64,000 nucleotides of DNA, from contig NZ_CANNGO010000012.1 of assembly GCF_947504215.1 (NCBI RefSeq), positions 1 through 64,000 on the forward strand, in the 5' to 3' direction. The notes beneath the pieces are model-generated. The model saw only the letters and a list, made by a program, of their open reading frames with translations. It did no database searches and had not been told where the DNA came from. Source of the DNA: an uncultured Ruegeria sp. GTDB taxonomy: Bacteria; Pseudomonadota; Alphaproteobacteria; Rhodobacterales; Rhodobacteraceae. Of this stretch, positions 45,584 to 54,593 are shown one piece after another. Numbering within the stretch: the first letter of the stretch is position 1; every line of letters starts with the position of its first letter. A program made the position numbers and the translations under genes.

Positions 45584-46519
45584 ATGGACTACTTTTTTTC
45601 CGTCCGCGGCCGCGATGGCAACCATTATTCGAACAAACCGGGGGGCACGCGATATCTGGCCATCCCCACCAATGCCAGACGACCTGCACGGCAGCACGAA
45701 ATTCGGGTTTCGGATTGGATACAAGGGGTTCAGGCCGAAGCCGGGGCAAACGATGAAGAGAATGGGCACATCGTCATTTTCGTGCACGGCTTCAACACTG
45801 AGCAATTCGAGATGTTGGAACGCCATCGTAAAATCCGCTCGGGGCTAGAGGCGCACGGATTCAAAGGGACAGTTATCAGCTATGATTGGCCTAGCGACGG
45901 GTCGGTGCTTGGCTACAATTCGGACCGGGCTGATGCGCGTCGTTCGGCGGACAAATTGTTCACCCATGGCATCAAAAGGCTATCGCGGATGCAGACGCCT
46001 GATTGCCGCTATAATATCCATGTTCTGGCGCATTCCATGGGAACGTATCTGGTGCGTGAGGCAATGGATTATGCAGATGATGATCACACAACCGCGCAAC
46101 ACAGCTGGACCACCAGTCAGGTCGCCTTTGTGGCCGCTGATATTTCGTCGAAATCACTTGGCGTCGGCAATCCTAAGTCGTCATCGCTTCTGCGCAGATG
46201 CACTCGGCTGACCTGCTATTACAGCCCCTTTGACGAAGCTCTGTCGATTTCCGAGGTGAAACGTGTAGGCGTATCACGCAGGCTTGGCCGCGTAGGTCTG
46301 CCCGCTGAACATCCCGAAAAGGCCGTGAACCTCTATTGTGGCAAGTTCTTCAAAGACAATCGTGCTGATTTTTCGGACGGGAAATCAGCAAGCCACAGCT
46401 GGTATTTCGACTCGCCGCGGTTCTACGAAGACCTTCACCATACCTTTATGGGCAAGCTGGATCGTGAGGTGATTCCAACCCGAGCACTCACGGATCGGGG
46501 CAACTTGGCGTTGCTCTGA
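45584..46519 (+). CDS. Alpha/beta hydrolase (DUF900-like)
   Basis: A 311-residue protein with the alpha/beta hydrolase nucleophile elbow LAHSMGTYL (Ser151) and a strand HIVIFVHGFNTEQFEMLERHRKIR (oxyanion region), followed by SYDWPSDGSVLGY. The layout matches the DUF900 type of bacterial hydrolases. Acid and His partners are likely in the second half, for example SPFDEALSISE and WYFDSPRFYEDLHHTF. No signal peptide. Substrate unknown. Convergent with yidD, only five bases apart. Confidence 0.75.
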   Translation: MDYFFSVRGRDGNHYSNKPGGTRYLAIPTNARRPARQHEIRVSDWIQGVQAEAGANDEENGHIVIFVHGFNTEQFEMLERHRKIRSGLEAHGFKGTVISYDWPSDGSVLGYNSDRADARRSADKLFTHGIKRLSRMQTPDCRYNIHVLAHSMGTYLVREAMDYADDDHTTAQHSWTTSQVAFVAADISSKSLGVGNPKSSSLLRRCTRLTCYYSPFDEALSISEVKRVGVSRRLGRVGLPAEHPEKAVNLYCGKFFKDNRADFSDGKSASHSWYFDSPRFYEDLHHTFMGKLDREVIPTRALTDRGNLALL

Positions 46520-46524
46520 GAAGA

Positions 46525-46758
46525 TCAGTCTTTTTGGTGATCGGGAACCGGGTCATATCCATCGCCGCCCCAGGGATGGCACCTGCCGATACGGCGTGCG
46601 GCCAACCAAGCGCCTTTGATCGCGCCGTGTTTTTCCAAGGCCTCCAATGCATAGGCCGAGCAAGTCGGCTGGTAGCGGCAATTGAAGCCAACCCACGGGC
46701 TGAAGACCAGACGATAAGCCCGCACGGGCAGGGCAAGGATATGCGCAAGCAAAGTCAT
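46525..46758 (-). CDS. yidD: Membrane protein insertion efficiency factor YidD
   Basis: A 77-residue YidD with an amphipathic N-terminus ([33 protein letters not shown]) carrying the three conserved Cys region, then [14 protein letters not shown]. It helps membrane protein insertion alongside YidC. The start lies four bases inside the rnpA end. In most relatives yidC follows close by; here it is about 3.7 kb away. Confidence 0.95.
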   Translation of the reverse strand: MTLLAHILALPVRAYRLVFSPWVGFNCRYQPTCSAYALEALEKHGAIKGAWLAARRIGRCHPWGGDGYDPVPDHQKD

Positions 46759-47186
46759 TTCTGGGCATTGTGCAGCTTGCGCAGCGCGTATCGAAAGTCG
46801 TCCAAAAGGGAATCAAATTGACGTGCGGCAGTCACATCGGCGCGTCCGATCAGGACATAGTCCCAGCCATCAAGGCCATGGGCAGGCAAAACGGCGCGCG
46901 CGACTTCGCGTAGCCGACGTTTGGCGCGGTTACGGGCAACCGCATTGCCAACTTTCTTGGAGCAGGTAAAGCCAACGCGAATCCCGGTTGCCTCATCCGA
47001 GGCGCGCTTGCGGGCCTGCACCATCATCGAGGACGTGCCTTGCCTGCGCGCCCGCGCTGCCTTGAGGAAATCGGAACGGTTCTTGAGAATAGTCAGAGTT
47101 TCAGGCGCGCAAACGGACGCCGCCGGGGGCGTATCCCCGGGCTGGTTCTTACCATCCTCAGGGGCCTCCGGCGGCGTCATGTTCAT
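46755..47186 (-). CDS. rnpA: Ribonuclease P protein component
   Basis: A 143-residue RnpA, the protein subunit that aids the catalytic RNA in tRNA 5' processing. The core starts at [17 protein letters not shown] and has the basic signature [15 protein letters not shown]. About 30 residues rich in Pro, Glu and Gly precede the core, longer than in E. coli; ATGs at 47186 and 47180 are both possible. rpmH lies just upstream on the same strand. Confidence 0.93.
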   Translation of the reverse strand: MNMTPPEAPEDGKNQPGDTPPAASVCAPETLTILKNRSDFLKAARARRQGTSSMMVQARKRASDEATGIRVGFTCSKKVGNAVARNRAKRRLREVARAVLPAHGLDGWDYVLIGRADVTAARQFDSLLDDFRYALRKLHNAQK

Positions 47187-47206
47187 AACCTGATCGGTGG
47201 GCGGTT

Positions 47207-47341
47207 TTATGCGCTCAGCGATTTACGACCGCGGGCGCGGCGTGAATTCAGGATTTTGCGGCCGGCTTTTGTAGCCATGCGCGCGCGGAAACCGTGGCGG
47301 CGTTTGCGAACCAGGTTCGAAGGCTGATAGGTGCGTTTCAT
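47207..47341 (-). CDS. rpmH: 50S ribosomal protein L34
   Basis: A 44-residue L34: [20 protein letters not shown], then [23 protein letters not shown]. Start ATG at 47339-47341, stop TAA at 47207-47209. It heads the rpmH-rnpA-yidD operon, with a candidate promoter about 70 bases upstream. Confidence 0.97.
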   Translation of the reverse strand: MKRTYQPSNLVRKRRHGFRARMATKAGRKILNSRRARGRKSLSA

Positions 47342-47409
47342 CGCTCCGTCTCCAATCTATGCGGTCGGGTGCGGCGCGGATTCGCCTGCCCGTAGTGTTC
47401 GAAGCCCGT

Positions 47410-47438
47410 CCTCTACTGCTAAGAGTAGGGTAAGTCAA
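47410..47438 (-). promoter_or_regulatory. Candidate promoter of rpmH-rnpA-yidD
   Basis: On the minus strand TTGACT (47433-47438), 17-base spacer, TAGAGG (47410-47415), 69 bases before the rpmH start. Confidence 0.55.
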
Positions 47439-47609
47439 ACCCCATGGACGCGGTTTTCGCGCCTTTTGCAACAATTCTGTAATCCGTCGTCGCAAAACAT
47501 TTCAAAAACCGGCTTTTATACAGAAAACACTCACATTCGCGGCGGGAAACTTCAAGGGGCCGTGAACACTCTGTTGTTGCGCGCGCAGGCAGCGCATCTT
47601 GTGAGGAGA

Positions 47610-48368
47610 ATGGAACCCAAAAAACCGGACAACCAGATGAGCGAAACGACCCAACCGCCACGCAGCGGGATTGCACGTCACATCCCATTGCTTGTTATCC
47701 TTACCGTCGCCACGGTCGGGTTCTTTACACTTGGGGACTACCTGACCTTTGAAACTCTGCGCGACAACCGCGAGGCATTGCTGGCGTGGAGAGATGCGAA
47801 TTACTGGGCGATGACGGTGGCGTTTATTGCGATTTACATAGTGGTTGTGGCGTTTTCCTTGCCAGGCGCGGCCGTTGCGTCGATGACCGGCGGGTTCCTT
47901 TTTGGTCTGGTTGCCGGCACCGTGTTCAACGTTTTTGCAGCCACGGTCGGCGCTTCGGCGATTTTCCTAGCGGCACGTTGGGGCCTGGGTGAGTCGTTGA
48001 CAGCGCGATTGGAATCGTCAGAAGGCTCCATCAAAAAGCTTAAGGACGGGCTGCGGGAAAATGAAATCTCAGTGTTGTTTCTGCTGCGGCTTGTACCAGT
48101 AGTTCCGTTCTTTGTCGCAAACCTTGTTCCGGCTTTGGTCGGCGTGAAGTTCCGCAACTTTCTGCTGACAACGGCGCTGGGCATTATCCCCGGTGGGATC
48201 GTCTATACTTGGATCGGTGTTGGCTTGGGCGGCGTATTCGACCGAGGCGAGACGCCTGATGTGTCGCTGTTGTGGGAACCTTTTGTGATTGGCCCAATCA
48301 TTGGTTTATGCGTATTGGCTGCATTGCCGATCGGCATCAAATACCTGCGTGGCCGAAAGGACGTCTGA
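47610..48368 (+). CDS. TVP38/TMEM64 family membrane protein
   Basis: A 252-residue polytopic protein of the TVP38/TMEM64 (DedA-like, SNARE-associated) family. After a short polar N-terminus come helices near residues 25-45 and 75-105; the conserved re-entrant region is LPGAAVASMTGGFLFGLVAGTVFNVFAATVGASAIFLAAR, and LLRLVPVVPFFVANLVPALVGVKFRNF is the second family motif. Possible lipid or envelope role. The frame is open far upstream; ATG 47610 has AGGAG very close, and ATG 47637 is an alternative. The oxidoreductase gene follows after three bases. Confidence 0.85.
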   Translation: MEPKKPDNQMSETTQPPRSGIARHIPLLVILTVATVGFFTLGDYLTFETLRDNREALLAWRDANYWAMTVAFIAIYIVVVAFSLPGAAVASMTGGFLFGLVAGTVFNVFAATVGASAIFLAARWGLGESLTARLESSEGSIKKLKDGLRENEISVLFLLRLVPVVPFFVANLVPALVGVKFRNFLLTTALGIIPGGIVYTWIGVGLGGVFDRGETPDVSLLWEPFVIGPIIGLCVLAALPIGIKYLRGRKDV

Positions 48369-48371
48369 AAC

Positions 48372-49790
48372 ATGAAAAACCTGAAAACCGATATCCTGGT
48401 GATTGGGGCCGGGTCGGGTGGTTTGTCCGTTGCCGCGGGTGCCAGCCAGATGGGCGCCGATGTCATCTTGCTGGAGGGCCACAAGATGGGAGGTGACTGC
48501 TTGAATTTCGGTTGTGTGCCGTCAAAGGCTTTGATTGCAAGTGGCAAAGCAGCCTACGGACAAGCACATTCGGCGGTCTTTGGTGTTGCTGATAGCGCAC
48601 CTCAAGTGGACTACGCTGCTGCCAAGGACCATGTCCGAGATGTTATCGCCCAGATCGAGCCTATGGACAGTCAGGAGCGGTTTGAGGGGTTTGGCGTCAA
48701 GGTGATCCGTGAATACGGTTCATTTGTCTCTCCAACTCAAGTTCAGGCGGGTGATCAGGTGATCACAGCGCGACGCGTGGTGATTGCGACAGGGTCTTCA
48801 CCATTGGTCCCGCCTATTCCCGGGCTCGACAACGTCCCATTCTACACAAACGAAACCATCTTTGAGCTGCGAGAAAAACCTGGCCACCTGCTGATCATCG
48901 GCGGTGGCCCGATCGGTATGGAGATGGCCCAGGCCCATATTCGACTGGGATGCAAAGTGACCGTGATCGAAGGCATGAAGGCACTGGGCAAAGATGACCC
49001 CGAGGCGGCAGATGTCGTGCTCGATGCCTTGCGCTCGGAAGGGGTCGCCATTCACGAGAACGCAATGGTCGCGCAAATCCGGGGCTCTGATGGCGCAGTC
49101 GAAGTTGTCACCGAAAACGGTGAGATTTATGCTGGTTCCCATCTGATGCTGGCGGCTGGGCGCAAGGCCAATGTCGAGCGTCTGAATCTTGAAGTGGCAG
49201 GCATTGACCGAACGCGGACCGGGATAAAAACAGATGATGCGTTGCGCACGACAAACCGCAAGGTTTATGCCATTGGGGATGTCGCTGGCGGGATGCAATT
49301 CACCCATGTCGCCGGGTACCACGCGGGCATTATCATCCGGTCGGCCTTGTTTGGTCTGCCGTCCAAAGCCAAGACAAACCATATCCCATGGGCCACATAC
49401 ACGCAGCCGGAACTGGCACAAGTTGGGTTGACCGACGCGCAGGCGCACGCGCAACACGGCAAAAACGTCGAAATTGCACGGTTTGACTTTCACCACAACG
49501 ACCGTGCTGTGGCGGAACGAAGAACAACCGGTTTTATCAAGGTTATGGTTGTCAAAGGTCGTCCAGTGGGTGCCACAATCGTTGGCCACCAGGCGGGTGA
49601 ATTGATCAATTTGTGGTCTCTGGCGATAGCCAATAACCTGAAAATGGGTCAGATTGCTGCGATGGTGTCCCCATATCCGACAATCGGAGAGCTTAACAAA
49701 CGCGTCGCGGGGGCCTATTTCTCGCCAAGGCTGTTTGAGAATCAGACAGTTAAACGAGTGGTCAGATTCGTCCAGCGCTGGATCCCCTAG
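48372..49790 (+). CDS. FAD-dependent pyridine nucleotide-disulfide oxidoreductase (class I)
   Basis: A 472-residue flavoprotein of the dihydrolipoamide dehydrogenase/mercuric reductase superfamily. FAD motif VIGAGSGGLSVAAGASQMGADVILLE at the N-terminus; redox-active disulfide GGDCLNFGCVPSKAL (Cys43 and Cys48); NAD(P) motif IIGGGPIGMEMAQAHIRLG; second FAD motif VYAIGDVAGG; C-terminal dimer interface with the HxxxxE-like region HPYP replaced by VSPYPTIGE. Paired with a TVP38 protein, an arrangement seen for merA-like enzymes in other bacteria; the substrate is not mercury-specific by any visible motif. Confidence 0.9.
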   Translation: MKNLKTDILVIGAGSGGLSVAAGASQMGADVILLEGHKMGGDCLNFGCVPSKALIASGKAAYGQAHSAVFGVADSAPQVDYAAAKDHVRDVIAQIEPMDSQERFEGFGVKVIREYGSFVSPTQVQAGDQVITARRVVIATGSSPLVPPIPGLDNVPFYTNETIFELREKPGHLLIIGGGPIGMEMAQAHIRLGCKVTVIEGMKALGKDDPEAADVVLDALRSEGVAIHENAMVAQIRGSDGAVEVVTENGEIYAGSHLMLAAGRKANVERLNLEVAGIDRTRTGIKTDDALRTTNRKVYAIGDVAGGMQFTHVAGYHAGIIIRSALFGLPSKAKTNHIPWATYTQPELAQVGLTDAQAHAQHGKNVEIARFDFHHNDRAVAERRTTGFIKVMVVKGRPVGATIVGHQAGELINLWSLAIANNLKMGQIAAMVSPYPTIGELNKRVAGAYFSPRLFENQTVKRVVRFVQRWIP

Positions 49791-49808
49791 CCGAAAAAGG
49801 AGCGCCCA

Positions 49809-51191
49809 TTGAATTCGCTGTCCGGACGTTTCCTGATCCTGACAACGGTCTTCGTGATGTTGGCCGAGGTATTGATCTTCGTGCCTTCGATTGCGCGGTT
49901 TCGGGAAGATTTCCTGCTGAACCGCCTGGAACGTGCTCAGATTGCGTCGCTGGCCCTGTTGGCCGATGACATGCTGGCCGAAGATCTTGAGGCCGAGCTG
50001 CTGGCAAACGCTGGTGTCTATAACGTCGTTCTGCGCCGTGACGAAGTACGTCAGTTGATGCTGTCATCCCCCATTCCTGAACAAATCGCTAAAACCTACG
50101 ACCTTAGGGATGCTGGACCATGGGTTCTAATCCGTGACGCGATGACTCGTTTATTCACTGTCGAAGACCAGGTCATCCGTGTGATCGGCGAGCCGGTCAA
50201 AGGCGCCGGTCTTCTGATCGAAGTGACAACTGACAGCGCCCCCCTGCGAATGGCGATGACGGATTACGGATGGCGTATTCTGGGCCTGTCCTTTGTAATT
50301 TCCATCATTACTGCCTCGTTCCTGTTTCTCGCGGTGCGGGTGGTGCTTGTCCGACCAATCAAAAGCGTGGTCGGCTACATGCAACGCTACGCCAGCGCGC
50401 CCGAGGATGCCCGCGGTATCATCTCGCCGAACTCCAAAGTGACCGAGTTGCGCGAGGCGGAAGAAGCCTTGAAGATGCTGCAAACGGATCTGACCCAAGC
50501 CCTTAAACAACGTGAGAGGCTGGCTCAGTTGGGCGGGGCAGTGGCCAAGGTCAGTCATGATTTACGTAACATCCTGACATCCGCTCAGCTGTTTACCGAT
50601 CGGATCGAGGCCAGCGATGACCCGCTTGTGCGGCGGATGGCTCCGAAACTGGTGAACTCGATAACACGCGCGGTTTCGCTTTGTGAAAACACGCTTGCCT
50701 TTGGCCGCGCCGAAGAGCCCGCTCCGACACTGAACATGGTCCGATTGCGGGATTTGGCCGAAGATGTTGCAGCAAGCGAACAACTTGCGATCGCAGATGC
50801 GTGCGTGGAAATAGTGAACGATGTGCCCAACGACCTAGTGGCCCGAGCGGACCCAGAACAACTGTTCCGAGTTATCATGAACCTTGTCCGGAATGCCAGG
50901 CAGGCTTTGGTCGCATCTGGCAAGCCGGGTCAAATCACTATTGCCGGGCGCGAAGTTGAAGACAGTTGGTGCCTCGAGATCCGCGACACAGGTCCAGGAT
51001 TGCCGCCCAAAGCGCGCGAAAATCTGTTCACCCCGTTCCAGGGCGGGGTGCGCAAAGGCGGGTCTGGTCTGGGCCTGGCAATTTCGCAGGAACTGGTTCG
51101 TGGCCATGGGGGCGATCTTGTCTTGAAAGACACTGGACCTAAGGGAACCACGTTTGAAATAAGGCTTCCTCGCGGGGAGATGACTTTTTGA
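49809..51191 (+). CDS. Sensor histidine kinase
   Basis: A 460-residue membrane kinase. Two transmembrane segments (about residues 7-28 and 156-180) enclose a periplasmic domain; a HAMP-like region follows, then HisKA with His250 in VSHDLRN, N box NLVRNARQAL, G1 DTGPGLP and G2 GGSGLGLAI. Start is TTG with AAAGGAG seven bases upstream. No response regulator gene is adjacent, so it is an orphan in this window; signal unknown. Confidence 0.9.
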   Translation: MNSLSGRFLILTTVFVMLAEVLIFVPSIARFREDFLLNRLERAQIASLALLADDMLAEDLEAELLANAGVYNVVLRRDEVRQLMLSSPIPEQIAKTYDLRDAGPWVLIRDAMTRLFTVEDQVIRVIGEPVKGAGLLIEVTTDSAPLRMAMTDYGWRILGLSFVISIITASFLFLAVRVVLVRPIKSVVGYMQRYASAPEDARGIISPNSKVTELREAEEALKMLQTDLTQALKQRERLAQLGGAVAKVSHDLRNILTSAQLFTDRIEASDDPLVRRMAPKLVNSITRAVSLCENTLAFGRAEEPAPTLNMVRLRDLAEDVAASEQLAIADACVEIVNDVPNDLVARADPEQLFRVIMNLVRNARQALVASGKPGQITIAGREVEDSWCLEIRDTGPGLPPKARENLFTPFQGGVRKGGSGLGLAISQELVRGHGGDLVLKDTGPKGTTFEIRLPRGEMTF

Positions 51192-51211
51192 AGGTTTTTC
51201 GAAGAATCGTC

Positions 51212-51240
51212 TTGCACGTCCTACGTCCCGGGTCTAAACA
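51212..51240 (+). promoter_or_regulatory. Candidate promoter of tRNA-Arg
   Basis: TTGCAC (51212-51217), 17-base spacer, TAAACA (51235-51240), 15 bases before the tRNA. Confidence 0.4.
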
Positions 51241-51255
51241 GCGCCTCACCAACGC

Positions 51256-51332
51256 GGACCGATAGCTCAGCTGGATAGAGTACTTGACTACGAATCAAGG
51301 GGTCGGGGGTTCGAATCCTCCTCGGTCCGCCA
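51256..51332 (+). tRNA. tRNA-Arg (anticodon ACG)
   Basis: A 77-base cloverleaf. Acceptor GGACCGA pairs with TCGGTCC, discriminator G, encoded CCA at the 3' end. D stem GCTC/GAGT-type, anticodon stem CTTGA/TCAAG with loop CTACGAA (anticodon ACG), T loop TTCGAAT. A weak hairpin (51358-51379) follows. Confidence 0.93.
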
Positions 51333-51949
51333 CTGGCCCCCTGTCAGGCGACACATAGTTCTGCCACCAGCGACAGAACCTTTCCATTTTCGCCTCACAT
51401 CCTTCATCCAGCACCTAGACCGGTTTCAATGATCCTGACTTCTCCATTGGGAAAATCAGGGCTGATTTGCAGATCAGACGCCGAAGGCGCCTGTTCCTGC
51501 TAATCTGCCAAGTGGCGAACGCGGATGGGGCGAGGCAATGCTATTCGACAATAGTGGTGCGACCCGCAGGCGCAGCCGAGGACACGGTGTTGTCTAATAG
51601 GGTTGCCCGAGGGGGAAGGCAGCGTCTTACCCCTGATGGCCAGGGGCGTTTGGCTTGTCCAAATCCCGCTGGCCCCAAAACAAGTGCGGCGGAGCTGGCT
51701 GCGCCTTTACTTTTTGCGCAAGAACGCGTTGTTATTCTAATGAATCGGGCGGGACGCGGTCATTCGCTGCAGACATCGTAAGTCCCTATGAAGTTCGCAG
51801 AAGCGGACGTCCAGCTATCAGAAAGGTAGAGTGACAACTGAAGCCGCCACCGATACCCCATGCGTGTCATCACTACCAGGCGCCCTATCCCTGGATCTCT
51901 AGGGCACAACGTTGACCACTGGCCGCACCTTATTGATGCATCCGGTAGA
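51333..51949. other. 617-base stretch without a supported gene
   Basis: Downstream of tRNA-Arg. There is a GTTCTG/CAGAAC hairpin at 51358-51379, a possible weak terminator. A 104-codon open frame at 51467-51781 has no ribosome binding site and an Arg-rich composition typical of chance frames. No repeat of the tRNA end was seen. Confidence 0.5.
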
Positions 51950-52492
51950 TCAGCGGAACTGGCGCGCTCGTCGCATGAAAAGCGTCTCGAGGGTGCTATA
52001 GGTGCCCATAGTTTTGTTCGAGAATCCGGTCTTTTCAGCAACCCTGATGGAGTTGGAGTGTTCTGGATCAAAAATGCAGGATGTTTGATCGAACTCCAAC
52101 CATTCATCTGCCCATTCCAACATCCTTGTAACGGCCTCGGTGGCGTAGCCTTTACCTTGTGCGCCCGCTTTGAACACCCAGCCTGCCTCCGGATTTCCAT
52201 CCAGGGAAGGAACCGTATCGCGTCGGTGGTTGGCAAACCCAACCTCTCCAAGGAATACGCCGGTCTTCTTGCATTCGACGACCCAATACCCGAAGCCGAG
52301 ATGCGACCAGTGACCGGTATAGCTCAGAAGTCGCGTCCAAGACTGCTCCTCGGTGGATGGCTCGCCTGAAATCAAGGCAACCACCTCCGGATCAGCCCAC
52401 ATCGAAGCACTGTCATCGAAGTCGCTGGTCCGGTGACCTCTTAGGATGAGGCGGTCAGTGCCGAGGATTGGAGCTAGGATGTGGTTTGGCAT
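51950..52492 (-). CDS. GNAT family N-acetyltransferase (RimJ/RimL-like)
   Basis: A 180-residue acetyltransferase of the type that modifies N-termini or small amines. ILGTDRLILRGHRTSDFDD is the RimJ/RimL-like entry; FGYWVVECKKTGVFLGEVGF and the acetyl-CoA loop GAQGKGYATEAVTRML (about residues 113-128) follow; NSIRVAEKTGF is the last family motif. The frame runs to 52564, but the ATG at 52490-52492 fits the family start and has an AGAG box upstream. Target unknown. Confidence 0.85.
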   Translation of the reverse strand: MPNHILAPILGTDRLILRGHRTSDFDDSASMWADPEVVALISGEPSTEEQSWTRLLSYTGHWSHLGFGYWVVECKKTGVFLGEVGFANHRRDTVPSLDGNPEAGWVFKAGAQGKGYATEAVTRMLEWADEWLEFDQTSCIFDPEHSNSIRVAEKTGFSNKTMGTYSTLETLFMRRARQFR

Positions 52493-52696
52493 CGGCGATC
52501 TCTTTCTGTGTTCTGCGTCAAATCTGGGCACGAAGCACCTAGCATCTTGATCTAAGCAAGGCATACCAGATTTCGTTTTTGTTTAGGTTGCCTTGGTGTG
52601 AGCTACGGATGTGCCAATGCTGCTCGGATTGCTACACCATGTCATTAGCTCTGCCTGATGTGATCTGATCTCTTGCGGACCATGCCCCCATTGCTG

Positions 52697-53293
52697 TCAA
52701 CCAGCTCTATATGGTTCTTCCTGCACCGCATGGCCGAGAACCATCTTCATGAAGAGACAGGGAATAAACCATTCCAGCCCGTCCCCAAGCGGCAGAAGAA
52801 GCTGGTCGCCAAGCAGGGCAAGTACGGTCAGTCCGGTTGCAGATGCACGCCGTAGATAAAGCGGCATTAACAGCACTGTTGTCACGCTGACGAGAAGCAG
52901 CGCATACCAGATTGCCGCATTCAGGAGGTTGCCGTTCAAAAAGTAGGCGATGATGACCGGGTGTACGTGTATTGCGGTGAACAGCATCGGATTCTTTGCC
53001 AGCCGGGCGCTTAGGCCCTCACCTGGTTGCAGGTCCGTGTGATAAAACCGTTTGCAAGAGTTGAGCATGTTCGCGACCGCGCCACCGGCGATGTCAAAGG
53101 CGAAAAAGGCGAGCAGCGCAATTTTCCAACCTTCGGCGACGGGCACATTCCGAGCCTGATCCGCAGCCAGAATGATGCCGGTGAAAATAGAGGCCATGCC
53201 ATATGCCAGGATACGTTCAGCCACTGTGGCGCCTGTCCCGCAAAGCGGATCAATGCCGCCTGAGTAAGTCCAGTTGATCGGTGCGGTTTGCAT
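52697..53293 (-). CDS. Hypothetical membrane protein
   Basis: A 198-residue protein with about five hydrophobic segments: near residues 28-45, 56-75, 103-120, 123-145 and 155-175. A His-containing motif ...FTAIHVHPVIIAY lies at the third segment. No family is recognised. It is divergent from a TetR gene and shares with it a 206-base gap carrying two TGACC-N4-GGTCA palindromes, so it is probably a target of that regulator. AAGGAGA precedes the ATG. Confidence 0.6.
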   Translation of the reverse strand: MQTAPINWTYSGGIDPLCGTGATVAERILAYGMASIFTGIILAADQARNVPVAEGWKIALLAFFAFDIAGGAVANMLNSCKRFYHTDLQPGEGLSARLAKNPMLFTAIHVHPVIIAYFLNGNLLNAAIWYALLLVSVTTVLLMPLYLRRASATGLTVLALLGDQLLLPLGDGLEWFIPCLFMKMVLGHAVQEEPYRAG

Positions 53294-53392
53294 GTCTTCT
53301 CCTTAGAGTCGGTGATTTACCCATGACTTTGGTTTGTGTGTTTGCCGTCGCAGCAAAAAATGATGGCGAGGTTGTTTTCAGAATTGATTTAT

Positions 53393-53445
53393 AATGACCA
53401 GCTGGTCATTAAAAGTGGGTGCGACAAAAATGACCATCCGGTCAT
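53393..53445. promoter_or_regulatory. Paired TetR operators, ATGACC-N4-GGTCAT
   Basis: Site 1 is AATGACCAGCTGGTCATT (53393-53410), a perfect 18-base palindrome. Site 2 is ATGACCATCCGGTCAT (53430-53445), same arms. Centres are 36 bases apart. A TATAAT sequence (53390-53395) touches site 1. They lie between the divergent membrane protein and TetR genes and are the obvious binding sites of that TetR. Confidence 0.75.
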
Positions 53446-53499
53446 AATAATTCTGTGTCTATGATGGGCACGAAAGAGAGCAGTAAGGATTACAGGTGA

Positions 53500-54111
53500 A
53501 TGCCCAAGGTCGTGGACAAAGCGAAAATGCGAGGTGAAATCCTCGATGCGGCCATGAAGGTTTTTGTTGAAAAGGGTTATCATGCGTCATCGGTGAGCGA
53601 TGTTGCACGCGCGGCCAGCTTGGCCAAAGGTACACTCTACATATATTTTGACGGCAAGGACGCGATGACGAAGGCGATTGTCGATCGCCATTTTGCAATG
53701 CTGGAAGACCGGATCACACAAGGCCAGACTTGCGAGACGCTTGATGCCTTTCTCGATGAGCTCAACCGAACGATGGATATCTCAACTGAGCAGGCTTCAT
53801 TTCTTCGTGTCTTCTTCGAGGTGTTCGGTCCAAGTTTTGCATCTGAGGATTTCTCGCAGCATGTGGCCCGGTTTTTTGATCGTCTGGGTGCCCACTACGC
53901 CAACCAGATCTCACATCTTCAAGAACGAAAGCAGGTTGCAGAGCACTATGAAGCCGCCTCGATAGGCCGCGCGCTGGCCAGCATGATGGATGGAGTAGTC
54001 TTGCATATGAGTTTATTTGACATAACAAGGCGACGGCACAGTCGTTTGGTCCGCGAGGCAATTTCAATGCTTGGGGCCGGGTTACGGCCAGCATCAGCCT
54101 CAAACGACTGA
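53500..54111 (+). CDS. TetR family transcriptional regulator
   Basis: A 203-residue repressor. The N-terminal HTH is clear: RGEILDAAMKVFVEKGYHASSVSDVARAASLAKGTLYIYFDGKDAMTKAIV (about residues 11-60). The C-terminal ligand domain has no recognisable specificity. It is divergent from a membrane protein gene and upstream of a co-directional membrane protein/RidA/SRPBCC set; the two palindromes upstream suggest autoregulation and control of both sides. Confidence 0.93.
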   Translation: MPKVVDKAKMRGEILDAAMKVFVEKGYHASSVSDVARAASLAKGTLYIYFDGKDAMTKAIVDRHFAMLEDRITQGQTCETLDAFLDELNRTMDISTEQASFLRVFFEVFGPSFASEDFSQHVARFFDRLGAHYANQISHLQERKQVAEHYEAASIGRALASMMDGVVLHMSLFDITRRRHSRLVREAISMLGAGLRPASASND

Positions 54112-54148
54112 CCCGCCTTTGCCACGTTTCACATAGCGGAGATATCAC

Positions 54149-54535
54149 TTGAACATTTGGGTTTTCATCGTTGCCTGCATTACGCTGGCCGCCTTTTTGG
54201 CTCATGTTGTCATCGGTACAAAAGAGACTGCCACACTCGCCCCACCCAGATCGGAGACGCAACGCAACACCAATTGGGTCCAGGCCATGTGCGCCTTTCA
54301 GATGCTGTCTGTCGATCTTCTGCTGGTGGCGGCGGCGCTGTTCGGCATCGCAGTCCTGAACCTAGGTCCGTTGGAACGTCCGGCGATCCTGTTTTTCGGA
54401 CTGCTGTTCTTTTTGTGGGGCGTGGTTTGGATCGTCCAGATGAAGATCCTGCGCAAAACTGCGGTCAGCCTGTGGCGACTGCCACACTGGTTTGTCTGGT
54501 TCGTCTGTTCAGCACTTCTTTTGCTTGGCAGCTAG
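54149..54535 (+). CDS. Hypothetical four-helix membrane protein
   Basis: A 128-residue membrane protein with segments near residues 3-22, 45-68, 75-98 and 108-126, a short basic loop between. Start is TTG with GGAG seven bases upstream. It is 37 bases after the TetR gene and upstream of a RidA gene, so probably in that operon. Family not recognised; in size and layout it recalls the four-helix protein after the MarR-controlled ABM gene at 16.8 kb. Confidence 0.65.
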   Translation: MNIWVFIVACITLAAFLAHVVIGTKETATLAPPRSETQRNTNWVQAMCAFQMLSVDLLLVAAALFGIAVLNLGPLERPAILFFGLLFFLWGVVWIVQMKILRKTAVSLWRLPHWFVWFVCSALLLLGS

Positions 54536-54593
54536 AACCGTGATGCCCTGCGATAACACCAACAAAGACACAATGCATCTGGAAGGGTATACC

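Noticed and set aside
45584-46519. The alpha/beta hydrolase as a lipase linked to the EAL protein or TtcA
   Set aside because: It is divergent from ttcA and shares no operon. The link would rest on proximity alone.
51467-51781. A 104-codon open frame after tRNA-Arg
   Set aside because: No ribosome binding site, Arg-rich chance-like composition and no recognisable motif.
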